From the NCBI GenBank assembly GCA_028223755.1, contig JAOIUY010000001.1:1-40000 (forward strand): a stretch of DNA of 40,000 bases, read 5' to 3'. The position numbers were made by a program, and so were the translations under genes. Of the stretch, positions 1 to 12,400 are shown one piece after another. The notes under the pieces were generated by a model. That model was not told the origin of the DNA and made no database searches. It saw only the letters and a list, made by a program, of their open reading frames with translations. Origin of the DNA: Pseudomonadales bacterium (GTDB taxonomy: Bacteria > Pseudomonadota > Gammaproteobacteria > Pseudomonadales > UBA7434). The stretch's first letter is position 1. The number at the start of each line of letters is the position of its first letter.

Positions 1-11
1 CCCCCTCATAA

Positions 12-41
12 AAAAAAGGCCACCCAAAGGCAGCCTTTTTT
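12..41 (-). terminator. Rho-independent terminator after tufA
   Basis: An inverted repeat (AAAAAAGGC at 12-20 and GCCTTTTTT at 33-41) ends in a T tract when read on the minus strand. It lies about 70 nt past the tufA stop codon and closes the rpsL-rpsG-fusA-tufA unit. The stem is A/T-symmetric, so it could also stop plus-strand transcription. Confidence 0.8.
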
Positions 42-110
42 AAATCGACCAAGCTAACTAACGCTAGATCTAAGCGAGCAATAAAATCCTAGTCTAAGAT
101 CTTAGCAACT

Positions 111-1334
111 TTAGTCTAGAATTTTCGCAACAACGCCCGCACCAACAGTACGGCCACCTTCGCGGATTGCAAAACGTAGACCTTCGTCCATCGCGATTGG
201 CGCAATCAACTCTACAACCATCTGTACGTTATCGCCTGGCATTACCATTTCTGTGCCTTCTGGTAATTCACATGCGCCCGTTACGTCTGTTGTACGGAAG
301 TAAAACTGTGGACGGTAACCTTTAAAGAATGGTGTATGACGACCACCTTCATCTTTACCTAACACATAGATTTCTGCTTCGAACTTCGTGTGCGGGTTGA
401 TTGAACCTGGCTTTGCTAATACTTGACCACGTTCTACGTCTTCACGCTTAGTACCACGTAATAACGCACCAATGTTCTCGCCTGCTCGACCTTCGTCAAG
501 TAACTTACGGAACATCTCAACACCTGTACAAGTGGTTGTCACTGTTTCTTTAATACCAACGATTTCAACTTCGTCGCCAGTGTTAACGATACCGCGCTCA
601 ACACGACCTGTTACAACCGTACCACGACCTGAGATTGAGAATACATCTTCGATAGGCATAATGAATGCACCATCAATTGCACGCTCTGGCTCTGGAATGT
701 AAGAATCCAACGTCTCAAGTAATGTTTTAACAGCAGTTGATCCTAGTTCGTGATCGTCTTTGCCTTCTAAAGCCATTAACGCTGAACCTGGAATAATAGG
801 TGTGTCATCGCCTGGGAATTCGTAAGTGTCTAGCAACTCACGAAGCTCCATTTCTACTAGCTCTAACATTTCGTTGTATTCTTCTGAGCCCGCACCGCCA
901 CAATCTTCGGCAAGTAGGTCTGCTTTGTTTAAGAATACTAAGATGTAAGGTACGCCAACCTGACGTGATAAAAGGATGTGCTCACGCGTTTGTGGCATTG
1001 GGCCATCAGTCGCGCCACAAACTAAGATCGCACCGTCCATTTGGGCCGCACCAGTAATCATGTTTTTCACATAATCGGCGTGACCAGGACAATCTACGTG
1101 CGCGTAGTGGCGTCCAGGTGTGTCGTATTCAACGTGAGAAGTCGCAATCGTGATACCACGCTCGCGTTCTTCTGGCGCATTATCGATACCGTCAAACGCG
1201 ACCGCTTCACCACCAAAGGCTTCTGCTGCTACGCGGGTAAGCGCTGCTGTTAATGTTGTTTTACCGTGATCAACGTGGCCGATTGTGCCGACATTGACGT
1301 GTGGTTTGGTGCGTTCAAATTTTTCTTTTGACAC
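111..1334 (-). CDS. tufA: Elongation factor Tu, copy A
   Basis: EF-Tu, the GTPase that delivers aminoacyl-tRNA to the ribosomal A site in the cytoplasm. The 407-residue product has the G1 box GHVDHGKT (19-26), DCPGH (81-85) and NKAD (136-139), then the two beta-barrel domains ending in [15 protein letters not shown]. It is longer than the usual 394-397 residues because of about ten extra residues after NKAD (roughly 142-154, [12 protein letters not shown]). The start is GTG with an AGAGGA Shine-Dalgarno, whereas the otherwise identical tufB starts with ATG. It is the last gene of the str-type operon, 115 nt after fusA, and is followed by a terminator. The DNA is identical to tufB from 27 nt past the stop up to the second base of the start codon. 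Confidence 0.98.
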   Translation of the reverse strand: MSKEKFERTKPHVNVGTIGHVDHGKTTLTAALTRVAAEAFGGEAVAFDGIDNAPEERERGITIATSHVEYDTPGRHYAHVDCPGHADYVKNMITGAAQMDGAILVCGATDGPMPQTREHILLSRQVGVPYILVFLNKADLLAEDCGGAGSEEYNEMLELVEMELRELLDTYEFPGDDTPIIPGSALMALEGKDDHELGSTAVKTLLETLDSYIPEPERAIDGAFIMPIEDVFSISGRGTVVTGRVERGIVNTGDEVEIVGIKETVTTTCTGVEMFRKLLDEGRAGENIGALLRGTKREDVERGQVLAKPGSINPHTKFEAEIYVLGKDEGGRHTPFFKGYRPQFYFRTTDVTGACELPEGTEMVMPGDNVQMVVELIAPIAMDEGLRFAIREGGRTVGAGVVAKILD

Positions 1335-1449
1335 GATACTATTCCTCTATTCTATTTAACTGTTAACTATTTAAATTATTCAATACTTCTAAAACATTTT
1401 TTTTCAATACTTTTTAATCGATCAAACCGATTAAATTTTTCAACGGGGA

Positions 1450-3564
1450 CTAACCACCCGATTTACTTTTATTGATAATTTCGTCTGCTACATTGTTGGG
1501 TGCTGCAGCATACTTATCAAATTCCATGGTAAACGTTGCTCGACCTTGTGTTGCTGAACGTAAATCGGTCGCGTAACCAAACATTTCGGCTAACGGTACT
1601 TCGGCATCAATCACTTTACCCATTGGGCTTTCGTTCATACCTAAGATAATGCCGCGTCGTCGATTTAAATCACCGACAACATCACCCATATTAGTCTCGG
1701 GTGTCACCACTTCTACCTTCATCATTGGCTCTAACAAAACAGCACCGGCATCATCAGCCAGTTTTTTGGTGGCCATTGATGCTGCCACTTTAAATGCCAT
1801 TTCGTTCGAATCAACATCGTGAAACGAACCGTCGTAAAGTGTCGCTTTTAATCCCAATAATGGGTAGCCCGCTAATACGCCATTTTGCATTTGTTCCGCG
1901 ATACCTTTTTCGACCGCTGGAATATATTCTCTAGGTACATTGCCGCCAACCACTTCGTTGACGAACTCTAAGCCTTCGGCGTTTTCGTCTTCGGCAGGTT
2001 CAAACTTAACCCAGACGTGACCGTACTGACCTCGCCCACCCGACTGTCGAACAAACTTGCCTTCAATATCACAAGTGTTTCGGATGGCTTCTCGATACGC
2101 TACTTGTGGCTTACCAATGTTGGCTTCAACACTAAATTCACGACGCATGCGATCAACTAAAATATCTAAATGTAACTCGCCCATGCCAGAGATAATGGTC
2201 TGACCTGACTCTTGATCGGTCTTCACTCTAAACGATGGATCTTCCTGCGCTAACTTACCTAAAGCAATACCCATCTTTTCTTGATCAGGCTGCGAACGTG
2301 GCTCAACCGCTACCGAAATAACCGGCTCAGGAAATTCCATTCGCTCTAAGGTAATCACTGAATCAATATCACACAGCGTGTCACCGGTTGTTACATCTTT
2401 TAAACCAATTCCCGCTGCAATATCGCCAGCCAGAACTTCTTTAATTTCTTCGCGATTGTTCGAGTGCATTTGCACCATGCGACCAATGCGCTCTTTCTTA
2501 CCCTTAACGGGGTTATAAATACTGTCACCCTGCTTTAACGTTCCGGAGTAGACGCGGAAAAACGTTAACGTCCCAACAAAGGGGTCGGTAGCAATTTTAA
2601 AGGCTAACGCAGAAAATGGTGCAGTATCATCGGCTTCTCGCGTTGCCGCTGTTTCTTCTTTGTCGTCGAGTGTTCCTTCTATTGCTTTCACTTCTACCGG
2701 TGAAGGCATATATTCGACAACAGCATCCAACATCGCTTGAACGCCTTTATTCTTAAAGGCTGATCCGCCAAGCACTGGAATAATTTCATTAGCCAGTGTC
2801 CGCGTACGAATCCCCTGCTTGATTTCTTCTTCGCTTAACTCGCCATCTTCGAGATACTTTTCCATTAGCTCGTCGTTAGCTTCAGCTGCTGCTTCAATTA
2901 AATACTCGCGCATAACCTCACAAGTATCTTGCATATCAGCGGGAATAGCCTCGTAGTTAAAGGTCATCCCCATATCATCTTCATTCCAGATGATGGCTTT
3001 CATCTTAACCAGATCAACTACGCCTTTAAATTCTTCTTCGGCACCTATCGTCATCTGTAATGGCACGGCATTCGCACCTAATCGCTCACGCAATTGATCG
3101 ACTACCATGTCGAAATCAGCACCTGCTCGGTCCATCTTATTAACAAAGACCATGCGCGGTACTTCGTACTTATTGGCCTGCCGCCAAACCGTCTCGGTTT
3201 GTGGCTGTACACCAGAAGAACCACACAAAACAACAACCGCACCATCAAGTACACGCAACGAACGCTCGACTTCGATAGTAAAATCAACGTGCCCCGGAGT
3301 ATCAATAATATTGATACGATGCTGGTCGAACTGCTGCTGCATGCCCGCCCAAAAACACGTGGTTGCTGCCGAGGTAATGGTGATACCTCGCTCTTGCTCT
3401 TGCTCCATCCAATCCATGGTTGCAGCGCCGTCATGAACCTCACCAATTTTGTGAGACATGCCGGTATAAAACAAAACACGCTCTGTCGTGGTCGTTTTGC
3501 CAGCATCAACGTGTGCGCATATCCCGATGTTTCGGTAGCGGTTGATTGGCGTTTTACGTGCCAC
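1450..3564 (-). CDS. fusA: Elongation factor G
   Basis: EF-G, the translocation GTPase that moves tRNA-mRNA through the ribosome and takes part in ribosome recycling. The 704-residue product is full length. The P-loop AHVDAGKT is at about 17-24, DTPGHVDF and NKMD follow, and then the domain II-V architecture. The start is GTG, preceded by AAGGAA about 9 nt upstream; an ATG-initiated form would lose the conserved N-terminus. It sits between rpsG and tufA in the standard str operon order. The close spacing and lack of a terminator indicate co-transcription from the rpsL promoter. Confidence 0.98.
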   Translation of the reverse strand: MARKTPINRYRNIGICAHVDAGKTTTTERVLFYTGMSHKIGEVHDGAATMDWMEQEQERGITITSAATTCFWAGMQQQFDQHRINIIDTPGHVDFTIEVERSLRVLDGAVVVLCGSSGVQPQTETVWRQANKYEVPRMVFVNKMDRAGADFDMVVDQLRERLGANAVPLQMTIGAEEEFKGVVDLVKMKAIIWNEDDMGMTFNYEAIPADMQDTCEVMREYLIEAAAEANDELMEKYLEDGELSEEEIKQGIRTRTLANEIIPVLGGSAFKNKGVQAMLDAVVEYMPSPVEVKAIEGTLDDKEETAATREADDTAPFSALAFKIATDPFVGTLTFFRVYSGTLKQGDSIYNPVKGKKERIGRMVQMHSNNREEIKEVLAGDIAAGIGLKDVTTGDTLCDIDSVITLERMEFPEPVISVAVEPRSQPDQEKMGIALGKLAQEDPSFRVKTDQESGQTIISGMGELHLDILVDRMRREFSVEANIGKPQVAYREAIRNTCDIEGKFVRQSGGRGQYGHVWVKFEPAEDENAEGLEFVNEVVGGNVPREYIPAVEKGIAEQMQNGVLAGYPLLGLKATLYDGSFHDVDSNEMAFKVAASMATKKLADDAGAVLLEPMMKVEVVTPETNMGDVVGDLNRRRGIILGMNESPMGKVIDAEVPLAEMFGYATDLRSATQGRATFTMEFDKYAAAPNNVADEIINKSKSGG

Positions 3565-3641
3565 TATAGCGTTTCCTTCTAATATAAAAAAAGCTGCCTA
3601 TCATCTGTTGAACAGCGATAGACAGCATGCGTATAACAATC

Positions 3642-4112
3642 TTAAAAACGAAAATGCGAGAACGCTTTGTTGGCTTCAGCCATGCGATGCACATCTTCTT
3701 TCTTCTTAACTGCAGCGCCTTTACCTTGCGATGCGTCAAGAATTTCACCCGCTAAACGTGCAGGCATTGATTTTTCGCCACGACCACGTGAGTACTCTAC
3801 CAACCAACGCATTGATAAGGTTTCACGACGTGAAGCGCGAACTTCAACAGGTACCTGATACGTTGCACCACCCACACGGCGAGATTTTACTTCGACCATA
3901 GGCGCAATAGTTTCGAGGGCAGATTGAAAAGCCTCTACGGGATCATTTCCAGATTTGTCTTTTACGATATCGAGCGCACCATAAACAATGCGTTCTGCAA
4001 CGGATTTTTTACCGCTGACCATGACGTGGTTCATAAATTTGGCGAGTGTGACATTACCGAATTTAGGATCAGGTAATATCTCGCGCTTGGCGACGACGCG
4101 TCTTCTTGGCAT
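3642..4112 (-). CDS. rpsG: 30S ribosomal protein S7
   Basis: S7, a primary binder of the 3' domain of 16S rRNA that nucleates 30S head assembly. The 156 residues begin [16 protein letters not shown], the canonical N-terminus, and contain the family segment [16 protein letters not shown]. It lies between rpsL (250 nt upstream) and fusA (77 nt downstream). In E. coli S7 represses its own operon by binding the rpsL-rpsG spacer. The 250-nt spacer here could hold such a site, but I did not resolve a specific fold. Confidence 0.97.
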   Translation of the reverse strand: MPRRRVVAKREILPDPKFGNVTLAKFMNHVMVSGKKSVAERIVYGALDIVKDKSGNDPVEAFQSALETIAPMVEVKSRRVGGATYQVPVEVRASRRETLSMRWLVEYSRGRGEKSMPARLAGEILDASQGKGAAVKKKEDVHRMAEANKAFSHFRF

Positions 4113-4362
4113 GCAACTTTCCTCTTTTTCAGGCTAACCCAAGACAAATTACCTAAGCGTTAATGAATAACATTAATTAACGCCAAATAACTGCTTGGCC
4201 TTACTGTGACGGATAAAACAAAGGACTTACATCCTGTGAGTGCTCCGCCGGACAACCCTCTAAGCCAATGCGTGACTCAGGTTAACCATGGATGATAAAA
4301 CGATTTAATAAAACTTTTTTTGAAAATTTTAAACTTTCAAGATCTTACTCTTTTTCAAGAGC
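4113..4362 (-). other. rpsL-rpsG spacer, no gene
   Basis: A 250-nt gap inside the str operon with no credible reading frame. By analogy with E. coli it is the place where S7 would bind for autogenous control. This is an inference from position only; I see no strong terminator or promoter. Confidence 0.5.
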
Positions 4363-4734
4363 TTACTTAGGACGTTTAGTACCGTACTTAGAACGACCTT
4401 GCTTACGATCGGCAACACCTTGTGTATCAAGTGTTCCACGAACAGTGTGATAACGCACACCCGGTAAATCCTTAACACGACCACCACGGATCAATACCAC
4501 ACTATGCTCTTGCAAGTTATGGCCTTCACCACCGATGTACGAAGAAACTTCGAAACCGCTGGTTAAGCGAACACGACACACTTTACGTAATGCTGAGTTC
4601 GGTTTTTTCGGTGTAGTTGTGTAAACGCGTGTACATACGCCACGACGCTGAGGACAGGCCTGCAATGCAGGTACATCTGTCTTCTTAATTTTTCTCTTTC
4701 TCGGCTTACGAACCAATTGGTTGATCGTTGCCAT
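4363..4734 (-). CDS. rpsL: 30S ribosomal protein S12
   Basis: S12, part of the decoding centre of the 30S subunit. The chosen start gives [15 protein letters not shown], matching the family; the five-residue upstream extension (MEYFY) lacks its own ribosome site, while GGAG precedes this ATG. The product is 123 residues. The decoding loop [12 protein letters not shown] and the GGRVKDLPG loop are intact, with lysine at positions 43 and 88. These are the wild-type residues at the classical streptomycin-resistance sites, so no such resistance is predicted. It is the first gene of the str operon, downstream of its own promoter at 4880-4908. Confidence 0.98.
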   Translation of the reverse strand: MATINQLVRKPRKRKIKKTDVPALQACPQRRGVCTRVYTTTPKKPNSALRKVCRVRLTSGFEVSSYIGGEGHNLQEHSVVLIRGGRVKDLPGVRYHTVRGTLDTQGVADRKQGRSKYGTKRPK

Positions 4735-4879
4735 GTAAAAATACTCCAAAATTCAATAAGTTAGTAACTTTCCACCGCGTTTACTGCGACCCCAAAGATT
4801 AACCTAAAAGATTAAAAAGGAACCGCTTAAGTGACTAAAAACGCAGTCAACAAAGCATCGCCTATAAGACGGAGCGCGA

Positions 4880-4908
4880 ATTCTATAGATAGCGTCTAAA
4901 TGAGTCAA
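4880..4908 (-). promoter_or_regulatory. Sigma70-type promoter of the rpsL-rpsG-fusA-tufA operon
   Basis: Read on the minus strand: TTGACT (4903-4908), a 17-nt spacer, TAGAAT (4880-4885), then a G+C-rich discriminator (TCGCGCTCC). Both hexamers match consensus at five of six positions. The G+C-rich discriminator is typical of stringently controlled ribosomal promoters. It lies between the rpoC terminator and rpsL, about 140 nt upstream of the gene. Confidence 0.8.
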
Positions 4909-5011
4909 CTAAGATGACACCAAAAGCCCTAAAGAAATGCTTTTAGCCGAAATTAACCCCTTTTTTTGCCGATCTAACTGCTTTTCTTAGCGCCACCCTC
5001 TGGTTTTTATG

Positions 5012-5043
5012 AAAAAAAGCCGCGTAAAAACGCGGCTTTTTTC
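5012..5043 (-). terminator. Rho-independent terminator after rpoC
   Basis: A perfect stem of AAAAAAGCCGCG and CGCGGCTTTTTT around a TAAAA loop, about 20 nt past the rpoC stop. It is symmetric, so it would work in both directions. It separates the rpoBC unit from the str operon, which restarts at its own promoter. Confidence 0.93.
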
Positions 5044-5061
5044 AATCGAGCTGAACCAAGC

Positions 5062-8000
5062 TTAGATATTACCTTCAGCTTCTGCGCCGGTACCTGAATC
5101 GGTACCTGCAGCAGGATCAGAACCAGCAACTTCCTGGCTCAGTGCTTCTTGCAATTCTGCTTCGATCTCATCGGTGCTTTTAACAACAAACTCTTCAGCT
5201 TCAGGTGCTTCACGCTGCTGCTTTCGCTCGCTGTGATACGACAGACCTGTACCCGCTGGAATCAAACGCCCTACTACAACGTTCTCTTTCAAGCCGCGAA
5301 GGTAATCGCGCTTGCCGGTTACTGCTGCTTCTGTCAGTACGCGTGTCGTTTCCTGGAACGAGGCCGCAGAGATAAAGCTCTCTGTTGCCAACGAGGCTTT
5401 GGTAATACCCAATAACTCGCGTTCGTAAACGGCTTGCTGTTTTTCACCCAAGGCTGCCAAGTCATTTTCTTCGAGGACACGGGTGTATTCCACCTGATCA
5501 CCACGAATAAAGCTTGTATCACCTTGATCGACAATAGTGACCTTACGTAGCATCTGACGCAGGATAACTTCGACGTGTTTGTCGTTTATCTTTACGCCCT
5601 GAAGTCGATAAACTTCTTGGATTTCATTAACGATGTATTTCGCTAACTCTTTCACGCCTTTGAGTCGTAAGATATCGTGCGGTGTTAATGGTCCTTCTGA
5701 AACCACCTCACCCTTTTCAACGAATTCCCCTTCAAACACGCTAAGGTTACGCCACTTAGGAATCAACGCTTCGTAATGATCTTTACCATTCGGTAACGGC
5801 TTGCCGTCCGTTGGTGTAATCACTAGACGACGCTTACCTTTGGTTTCTTTACCAAAGCTCACTGTACCGCTGATTTCTGCCAAGATAGCTGGCTCTTTCG
5901 GCTTACGCGCTTCAAACAAGTCAGCAACACGCGGCAGACCACCGGTGATGTCACGTGTTTTCGATCCCTCTTGAGGGATTCTTGCGATAACCTCACCAAC
6001 ACCTAACTGCCCACCATCTGCAATGGTGAAGATAGCAGCCGCTGGTAAGAAGTAATGCGCTGGCACGTTAGTACCGGCCAATCGCAATTCTTCGCCGTTT
6101 TCGTCAACCAATGAAATCGCTGGACGAATATCTTTGCCCGCAGCTGGACGTTCGGCAGGATCCATAACCGAGTTACTTGATAAGCCGGTAAGCTCATCTG
6201 CCTGACTCTTAATGGTAATACCTTCTTCCATGCCACTGTACTGAACCGTACCCGCAACCTCAGTAATAATTGGATGCGTATGCGGATCCCAGCTAGCAAC
6301 AGTTTGACCTGAGTCAACTTTACTTTGATCTTTAACCGATAACACTGCACCGTATGGCAGCTTATAACGCTCACGCTCACGACCATCTTGTGCCGCAATC
6401 GATAACTCACCTGAACGCGAGACAACGACTAAGTTGCCATCTGCTCGCTCAACAGATTTAACGTTATGTAAACGTACCGTACCGTCTTGCTTAACTTGAA
6501 CACTATCAACTGCCGTTGCTCGCGATGCCGCACCACCAATGTGGAACGTACGCATAGTCAGCTGTGTACCCGGCTCACCAATCGACTGCGCCGCAATAAC
6601 ACCAACCGCTTCACCTTGGTTTACCAAGTGTCCACGTGCAAGGTCACGACCATAACACTGAGCACAAACACCATGACGTGTATCACAAGCAATTGCCGAA
6701 CGAACTAGCACTTCGTCAATACCGGCTTCTTCTAAGTGATCAACTAATGCTTCATCAATCATCACACCTGCAGCAATAACAACTTCACCACTTTGTGGAT
6801 GCACAACATTAGTCGCAACAACTCGACCTAACACTCGGTCACCTAGAGTAGCGATAATTTCACCACCTTCGATAACAGGTGTCATTAATAAGCCTGAAGT
6901 CGTACCACAATCCACTTCGGTAACAACCAAATCTTGCGCAACATCAACAAGACGACGGGTTAAGTAACCCGAGTTAGCTGTTTTAAGTGCTGTATCGGCC
7001 AAACCTTTTCGAGCACCGTGAGTAGAGATAAAGTACTGAAGTACGTTAAGCCCTTCACGGAAGTTTGCGGTAATAGGCGCTTCGATGATCGAACCATCCG
7101 GCTTAGCCATCAAGCCACGCATACCCGCCAACTGACGAATCTGTGCTGGTGAACCCCGTGCGCCAGAATCGGCATACATAAAGACAGAGTTAAATGATGA
7201 CTGCTTCTCTTCTTCACCATCACGATTAGTGACCGGCTCCGTCGAGATACCTTCCATCATCGCTTTCGATACAAGATCATTAGCACGCGACCAGATATCG
7301 ATAACTTTGTTGTACTTCTCGCCTTGTGTTACTAGACCCGCAGCGTACTGATCTTCAATTTCTTTTACTTCGCTATCAGCTTGATCAATGATTTCTGCTT
7401 TCGCGGTTGGAATAGCAAAATCATTTACACCAATTGAACTACCTGATTTAGTCGAGAATTCAAAACCGGTGTACATCAATTTATCAGCAAAGATAACCGT
7501 TGGCTTTAAGCCAACATCACGATAACAAGCATTCAAAATGCGCGAGATCGATTTCTTAGACATATCTAAGTTGACCATGTCAAAGCTCAAACCATCAGGA
7601 ACGATTTCCCAAAGCAATGCACGTCCAACAGTCGTATCAAGAACGTCAAAAGTCTCAACCATTTCGCCCGCATCGTTTAACAATGCTTGACGGATTCTGA
7701 CTTTAATTCGCGCTTGCAAATCAACTTGGCCAGCACCGTAGGCGCGCGATACTTCTTCAGTATCAGCAAACACCATGCCTTCGCCTTTGCCGTTAACACG
7801 CTCACGCGTCATCCAATAGAGACCTAACACAACGTCTTGCGACGGTACGATGATAGGATCACCACTGGCTGGCGATAGAATGTTGTTAGTCGACATCATC
7901 AACGCACGCGCTTCTAGCTGCGCTTCAATCGTTAATGGTACGTGAACCGCCATTTGGTCACCGTCAAAGTCGGCGTTAAATGCCGCACAAACTAACGGGT

Positions 8001-9348
8001 GTAACTGAATCGCTTTACCTTCAATCAACAATGGCTCGAACGCTTGAATACCCAAACGGTGAAGTGTGGGTGCGCGGTTAAGCAGTACTGGATGCTCGCG
8101 AATAACTTCGGCAAGAATATCCCATACTTCAGCTGGCTCTTTCTCTACCATTTTCTTAGCAGCTTTGATGGTTGTGGCCATGCCACGCGCTTCTAGCTTG
8201 CCAAAAATAAACGGCTTAAATAATTCCAACGCCATTTTTTTAGGTAGACCACATTGGTGTAATCGCAGTGTAGGACCACAAACAATAACCGAACGGCCTG
8301 AGTAATCGACTCGCTTACCTAATAAGTTTTGACGGAAGCGACCTTGCTTACCTTTAATCATATCGGCAAGTGATTTTAATGGACGCTTATTAGAACCCGT
8401 AATCGCTCGACCGCGACGACCGTTATCTAATAACGCATCAACCGACTCTTGCAGCATACGTTTTTCATTACGAACAATAATGTCTGGCGCGTTCAACTCT
8501 AACAGACGCTTTAAGCGGTTGTTACGGTTGATAACACGACGGTACAAGTCATTCAAATCAGAGGTAGCAAAACGGCCACCATCCAATGGAACTAATGGAC
8601 GAAGATCTGGCGGAAGAACCGGCAAGACTTCAAGAATCATCCATTCAGGCTTATTGCCTGAACCTAAAAACGCTTCAATTAATTTTAAACGTTTTGATAA
8701 TTTCTTAATTTTTGTTTCTGAGTTAGTATTGGGAATTTCTTCACGCAACTCACCGACCAATTCTTCAAGGTCTAAACCGATCAATAATGCTTGAACGGCT
8801 TCAGCACCCATTTTAGCGTTGAACTCGTCACCGAATTCTTCCATCGCTTCAAAGTATTGCTCGTCATTTAATAACTGACCGCGCTCAAGCGTTGTTAGAC
8901 CTGGGTCAACAACAACATAAGATTCAAAATAAAGAATCCGCTCGATATCACGCAATGTCATATCTAACAATAAACCAATACGCGACGGTAATGATTTTAA
9001 GAACCAGATATGTGCAACCGGGCTAGCCAACTCAATGTGGCCCATGCGATCACGACGAACTTTAGCCAGTGCAACTTCAACGCCACACTTTTCGCAGATA
9101 ACACCACGATGCTTAAGACGCTTGTACTTGCCGCACAAACATTCGTAATCTTTTACCGGTCCAAAAATTTTGGCGCAGAATAAACCATCACGTTCTGGTT
9201 TAAACGTACGGTAGTTAATAGTCTCTGGCTTTTTAACTTCGCCAAATGACCATGAGCGCACCAAACCTGGTGCTGCTAAGCCAATGCGAATAGAGTCAAA
9301 CTCTGCCTGCTGACCTTGTGCTTTTAATAAATTCAATAAATCTTTCAA
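5062..9348 (-). CDS. rpoC: RNA polymerase beta' subunit
   Basis: The catalytic beta' subunit of RNA polymerase. Near the N-terminus is the zinc site [20 protein letters not shown]. The NADFDGD motif that chelates the active-site magnesium is present, as is the second cysteine cluster ([15 protein letters not shown]). I place the start at the TTG at 9346-9348, giving [11 protein letters not shown], which matches the E. coli start (MKDLLKFLKAQ). GGAGG lies seven nt upstream of this TTG but only one nt upstream of the in-frame ATG at 9354, which is too close. The product is 1428 residues, slightly longer than E. coli (1407), with an acidic Ala/Gly-rich C-terminal tail. It is 86 nt after rpoB. 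Confidence 0.97.
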   Translation of the reverse strand: MKDLLNLLKAQGQQAEFDSIRIGLAAPGLVRSWSFGEVKKPETINYRTFKPERDGLFCAKIFGPVKDYECLCGKYKRLKHRGVICEKCGVEVALAKVRRDRMGHIELASPVAHIWFLKSLPSRIGLLLDMTLRDIERILYFESYVVVDPGLTTLERGQLLNDEQYFEAMEEFGDEFNAKMGAEAVQALLIGLDLEELVGELREEIPNTNSETKIKKLSKRLKLIEAFLGSGNKPEWMILEVLPVLPPDLRPLVPLDGGRFATSDLNDLYRRVINRNNRLKRLLELNAPDIIVRNEKRMLQESVDALLDNGRRGRAITGSNKRPLKSLADMIKGKQGRFRQNLLGKRVDYSGRSVIVCGPTLRLHQCGLPKKMALELFKPFIFGKLEARGMATTIKAAKKMVEKEPAEVWDILAEVIREHPVLLNRAPTLHRLGIQAFEPLLIEGKAIQLHPLVCAAFNADFDGDQMAVHVPLTIEAQLEARALMMSTNNILSPASGDPIIVPSQDVVLGLYWMTRERVNGKGEGMVFADTEEVSRAYGAGQVDLQARIKVRIRQALLNDAGEMVETFDVLDTTVGRALLWEIVPDGLSFDMVNLDMSKKSISRILNACYRDVGLKPTVIFADKLMYTGFEFSTKSGSSIGVNDFAIPTAKAEIIDQADSEVKEIEDQYAAGLVTQGEKYNKVIDIWSRANDLVSKAMMEGISTEPVTNRDGEEEKQSSFNSVFMYADSGARGSPAQIRQLAGMRGLMAKPDGSIIEAPITANFREGLNVLQYFISTHGARKGLADTALKTANSGYLTRRLVDVAQDLVVTEVDCGTTSGLLMTPVIEGGEIIATLGDRVLGRVVATNVVHPQSGEVVIAAGVMIDEALVDHLEEAGIDEVLVRSAIACDTRHGVCAQCYGRDLARGHLVNQGEAVGVIAAQSIGEPGTQLTMRTFHIGGAASRATAVDSVQVKQDGTVRLHNVKSVERADGNLVVVSRSGELSIAAQDGRERERYKLPYGAVLSVKDQSKVDSGQTVASWDPHTHPIITEVAGTVQYSGMEEGITIKSQADELTGLSSNSVMDPAERPAAGKDIRPAISLVDENGEELRLAGTNVPAHYFLPAAAIFTIADGGQLGVGEVIARIPQEGSKTRDITGGLPRVADLFEARKPKEPAILAEISGTVSFGKETKGKRRLVITPTDGKPLPNGKDHYEALIPKWRNLSVFEGEFVEKGEVVSEGPLTPHDILRLKGVKELAKYIVNEIQEVYRLQGVKINDKHVEVILRQMLRKVTIVDQGDTSFIRGDQVEYTRVLEENDLAALGEKQQAVYERELLGITKASLATESFISAASFQETTRVLTEAAVTGKRDYLRGLKENVVVGRLIPAGTGLSYHSERKQQREAPEAEEFVVKSTDEIEAELQEALSQEVAGSDPAAGTDSGTGAEAEGNI

Positions 9349-9434
9349 TGTCATTCCTCCACTGGAGTGTGACGGGGATATTGTGCGGTTAAGCTAAGCA
9401 ATATCCCCTATGGTTGTGGGATGTCAGCAATAAG

Positions 9435-12400
9435 TTAATCTTGCTCTAACTCGATATCGATACCGAGAGAGCGGATTTCTTTCACTAATACATTGAAGGA
9501 CTCCGGCATGCCGGGCTCCATTCTATGATCGCCATCAACGATGTTTTTGTACATTTTTGTTCGGCCATTAACGTCATCGGATTTCACCGTTAACATTTCC
9601 TGCAAGGTGTAAGCCGCGCCGTATGCTTCAAGTGCCCATACTTCCATCTCACCGAATCGCTGGCCACCAAACTGCGCTTTACCACCCAGCGGCTGCTGAG
9701 TAACAAGGCTGTAAGAGCCGGTTGAACGCGCGTGCATCTTGTCGTCAACTAAGTGGTTCAATTTAAGTATGTACATGTAACCCACCGTTACTGGACGCTG
9801 GAATGCATCGCCCGAACGGCCGTCATACAACTTCATTTGGCCAGTATCAGAGTGGTCAGCTAAACGAAGTAGCGCTTTGATTTCGCTTTCTGCCGCGCCA
9901 TCAAATACGCCGGTTGCCATAGGCACACCTTCGCGTAAGTTTTCAGCCAGTTCCATGACTTCAACTTCTGATAATTCGCTAATGGTTTCCTTACGTTTAC
10001 CATCACCGGTTTTGTTGTAAATTTCTTCTAGGAATTTACGCACTTGCGCTGCTGATTTTTGCTCTTGGATCATGACGTCAATTTTGTCGCCAAGTCCTTT
10101 CGCAGCAAAACCTAAGTGCATCTCTAACACCTGACCTACGTTCATTCGCGAAGGTACGCCAAGTGGGTTAAGAACGATATCGACCGGACGACCATTTTCA
10201 TCGTAAGGCATATCTTCTTCAGGCATGATTACAGAGATGACACCTTTGTTACCATGACGACCCGCCATTTTATCGCCCGGTTGGATGCGACGTTTAACAG
10301 CAAGATAAACCTTAACGATTTTAAGTACGCCTGGTGCTAAGTCATCACCACTTTCGATCTTGCCACGCTTGTCAGCAAGGCGAGCATCTAAGCGCGCTTT
10401 TTGCTCTTCAAGCTGAACTTTTGCTGCATCCAACAATTCGTTGAGTACGGCATCGGCCATGCGTAAAGAGAACCAATCTTCTAGTGGTAATCCGTCCAGC
10501 AATTCATTAGTAATCACTGAACCTTTTTTGATGTCGCCTGCGCCACTATGAACTTTCTTATCCGTTAACGCATCGCGTAAACGGTCATAGGTAGCTGACT
10601 CAACAATGCGATACTCATCGCGGAAATCTTTGCGGTACGCTTCAATTTCTGCTTTTTCTATCGCTAGTGAGCGCTCATCTTTTTCTAAGCCGTCACGAGT
10701 GAAGACTTTAACATCGATAACGGTACCCTTAACGCTTGAAGGAACACGCAAAGAAGTATCTTTAACATCCGATGCTTTTTCACCAAAGATGGCACGTAAT
10801 AATTTTTCTTCTGGTGTTAGTTGCGTCTCACCTTTAGGCGTGACTTTACCAACAAGAATATCGCCAGCACCCACTTCGGCACCAATGTAGACAACACCTG
10901 ATTCATCCAGCTTATTCAGCGCAGACTCACCAACGTTAGGAATATCAGAAGTAATTTCTTCTGAACCCAACTTAGTATCCCTTGCGATACACGTTAACTC
11001 TTGAATATGAATAGTGGTAAAGCGATCTTCACGCACAACTCTTTCAGAGATAAGAATCGAATCCTCAAAGTTGTAACCGTTCCAAGCCATAAATGCGATA
11101 CGCATATTCTGACCTAGTGCAAGTTCGCCCATATCAACCGATGGACCATCCGCTAAGATATCACCACGAACAACGACGTCGTCTTGCTTCACAATCGAAC
11201 GCTGGTTAATACACGTATTTTGGTTCGAACGGGTGTACTTAGTGAGGTTGTAGATATCAACACCGGCTTCACCAGTAGTGATTTCATCAGGGTTAACCCG
11301 CACAACCACTCGGCTGGCATCAACACTTTCGATCACACCACCACGACGCGCTACTTCACAAACGCCGGAGTCAGCCGCTACTTTACGCTCAATACCTGTA
11401 CCGACTAATGGCTTTTCGGCCTTCAGTGTTGGTACTGCTTGACGCTGCATGTTCGATCCCATCAATGCACGGTTAGCATCATCGTGCTCAAGGAAAGGAA
11501 TCAATGAAGCTGCAACCGATACCACCTGACGTGGCGAGACATCCATATACTGAACGCGCTCTGGCGGCATCACAGTAAATTCATTTAAATGTCTTACCGC
11601 AACAAGATCTTCGGTAAGGGTATCGTTTTTATCAAGCTCTGCTGAAACCTGTGCAATAACAAATTCAGCTTCGTTAATCGCTGATAAATATTCGATCTTA
11701 TCCGTTAACTTACCATCAACGACTTTACGGTACGGGCTTTCAAGAAAACCGTATTCGTTAGTACGCGCATAAGTTGCCAACGAGTTGATCAAACCAATGT
11801 TTGGTCCCTCTGGCGTTTCGATAGGACAAACACGACCATAATGCGTTGGATGCACGTCACGTACTTCAAAGCCTGCTCGCTCACGCGTAAGACCACCAGG
11901 CCCTAACGCCGAGACACGACGCTTATGCGTCACTTCTGATAGCGGGTTATTCTGATCCATAAACTGAGACAGCTGGCTAGAACCAAAAAATTCTTTAACC
12001 GCTGCAGCAACGGGTTTAGCGTTAATCAAATCTTGCGGCATTAAGCCTTCAGATTCAGCAACACTTAAACGCTCTTTAACTGCACGCTCAACACGAACAA
12101 GACCTACACGGAATTGGTTTTCTGCCATTTCGCCAACAGAACGAACACGTCGGTTACCCAAGTGATCGATATCATCGACAATGCCTTTACCGTTACGAAT
12201 ATCGATTAATGTGCGTAACACATCAACGATGTCATCGTTAGATAAAATACCTTCGCCAACAATCTCATCGCGACCTAAGCGACGGTTAAACTTCATGCGG
12301 CCAACGCCAGATAAGTCATAACGCTCAGGCGAGAAGAACAAGTTAGCAAATAAGTTTTCTGCCGACTCTTTTGTTGGTGGCTCACCAGGACGCATCATGC

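Noticed and set aside
3094-3582. A 162-residue plus-strand frame opposite fusA
   Set aside because: It is a shadow of the fusA coding strand, with no ribosome site and no family features.
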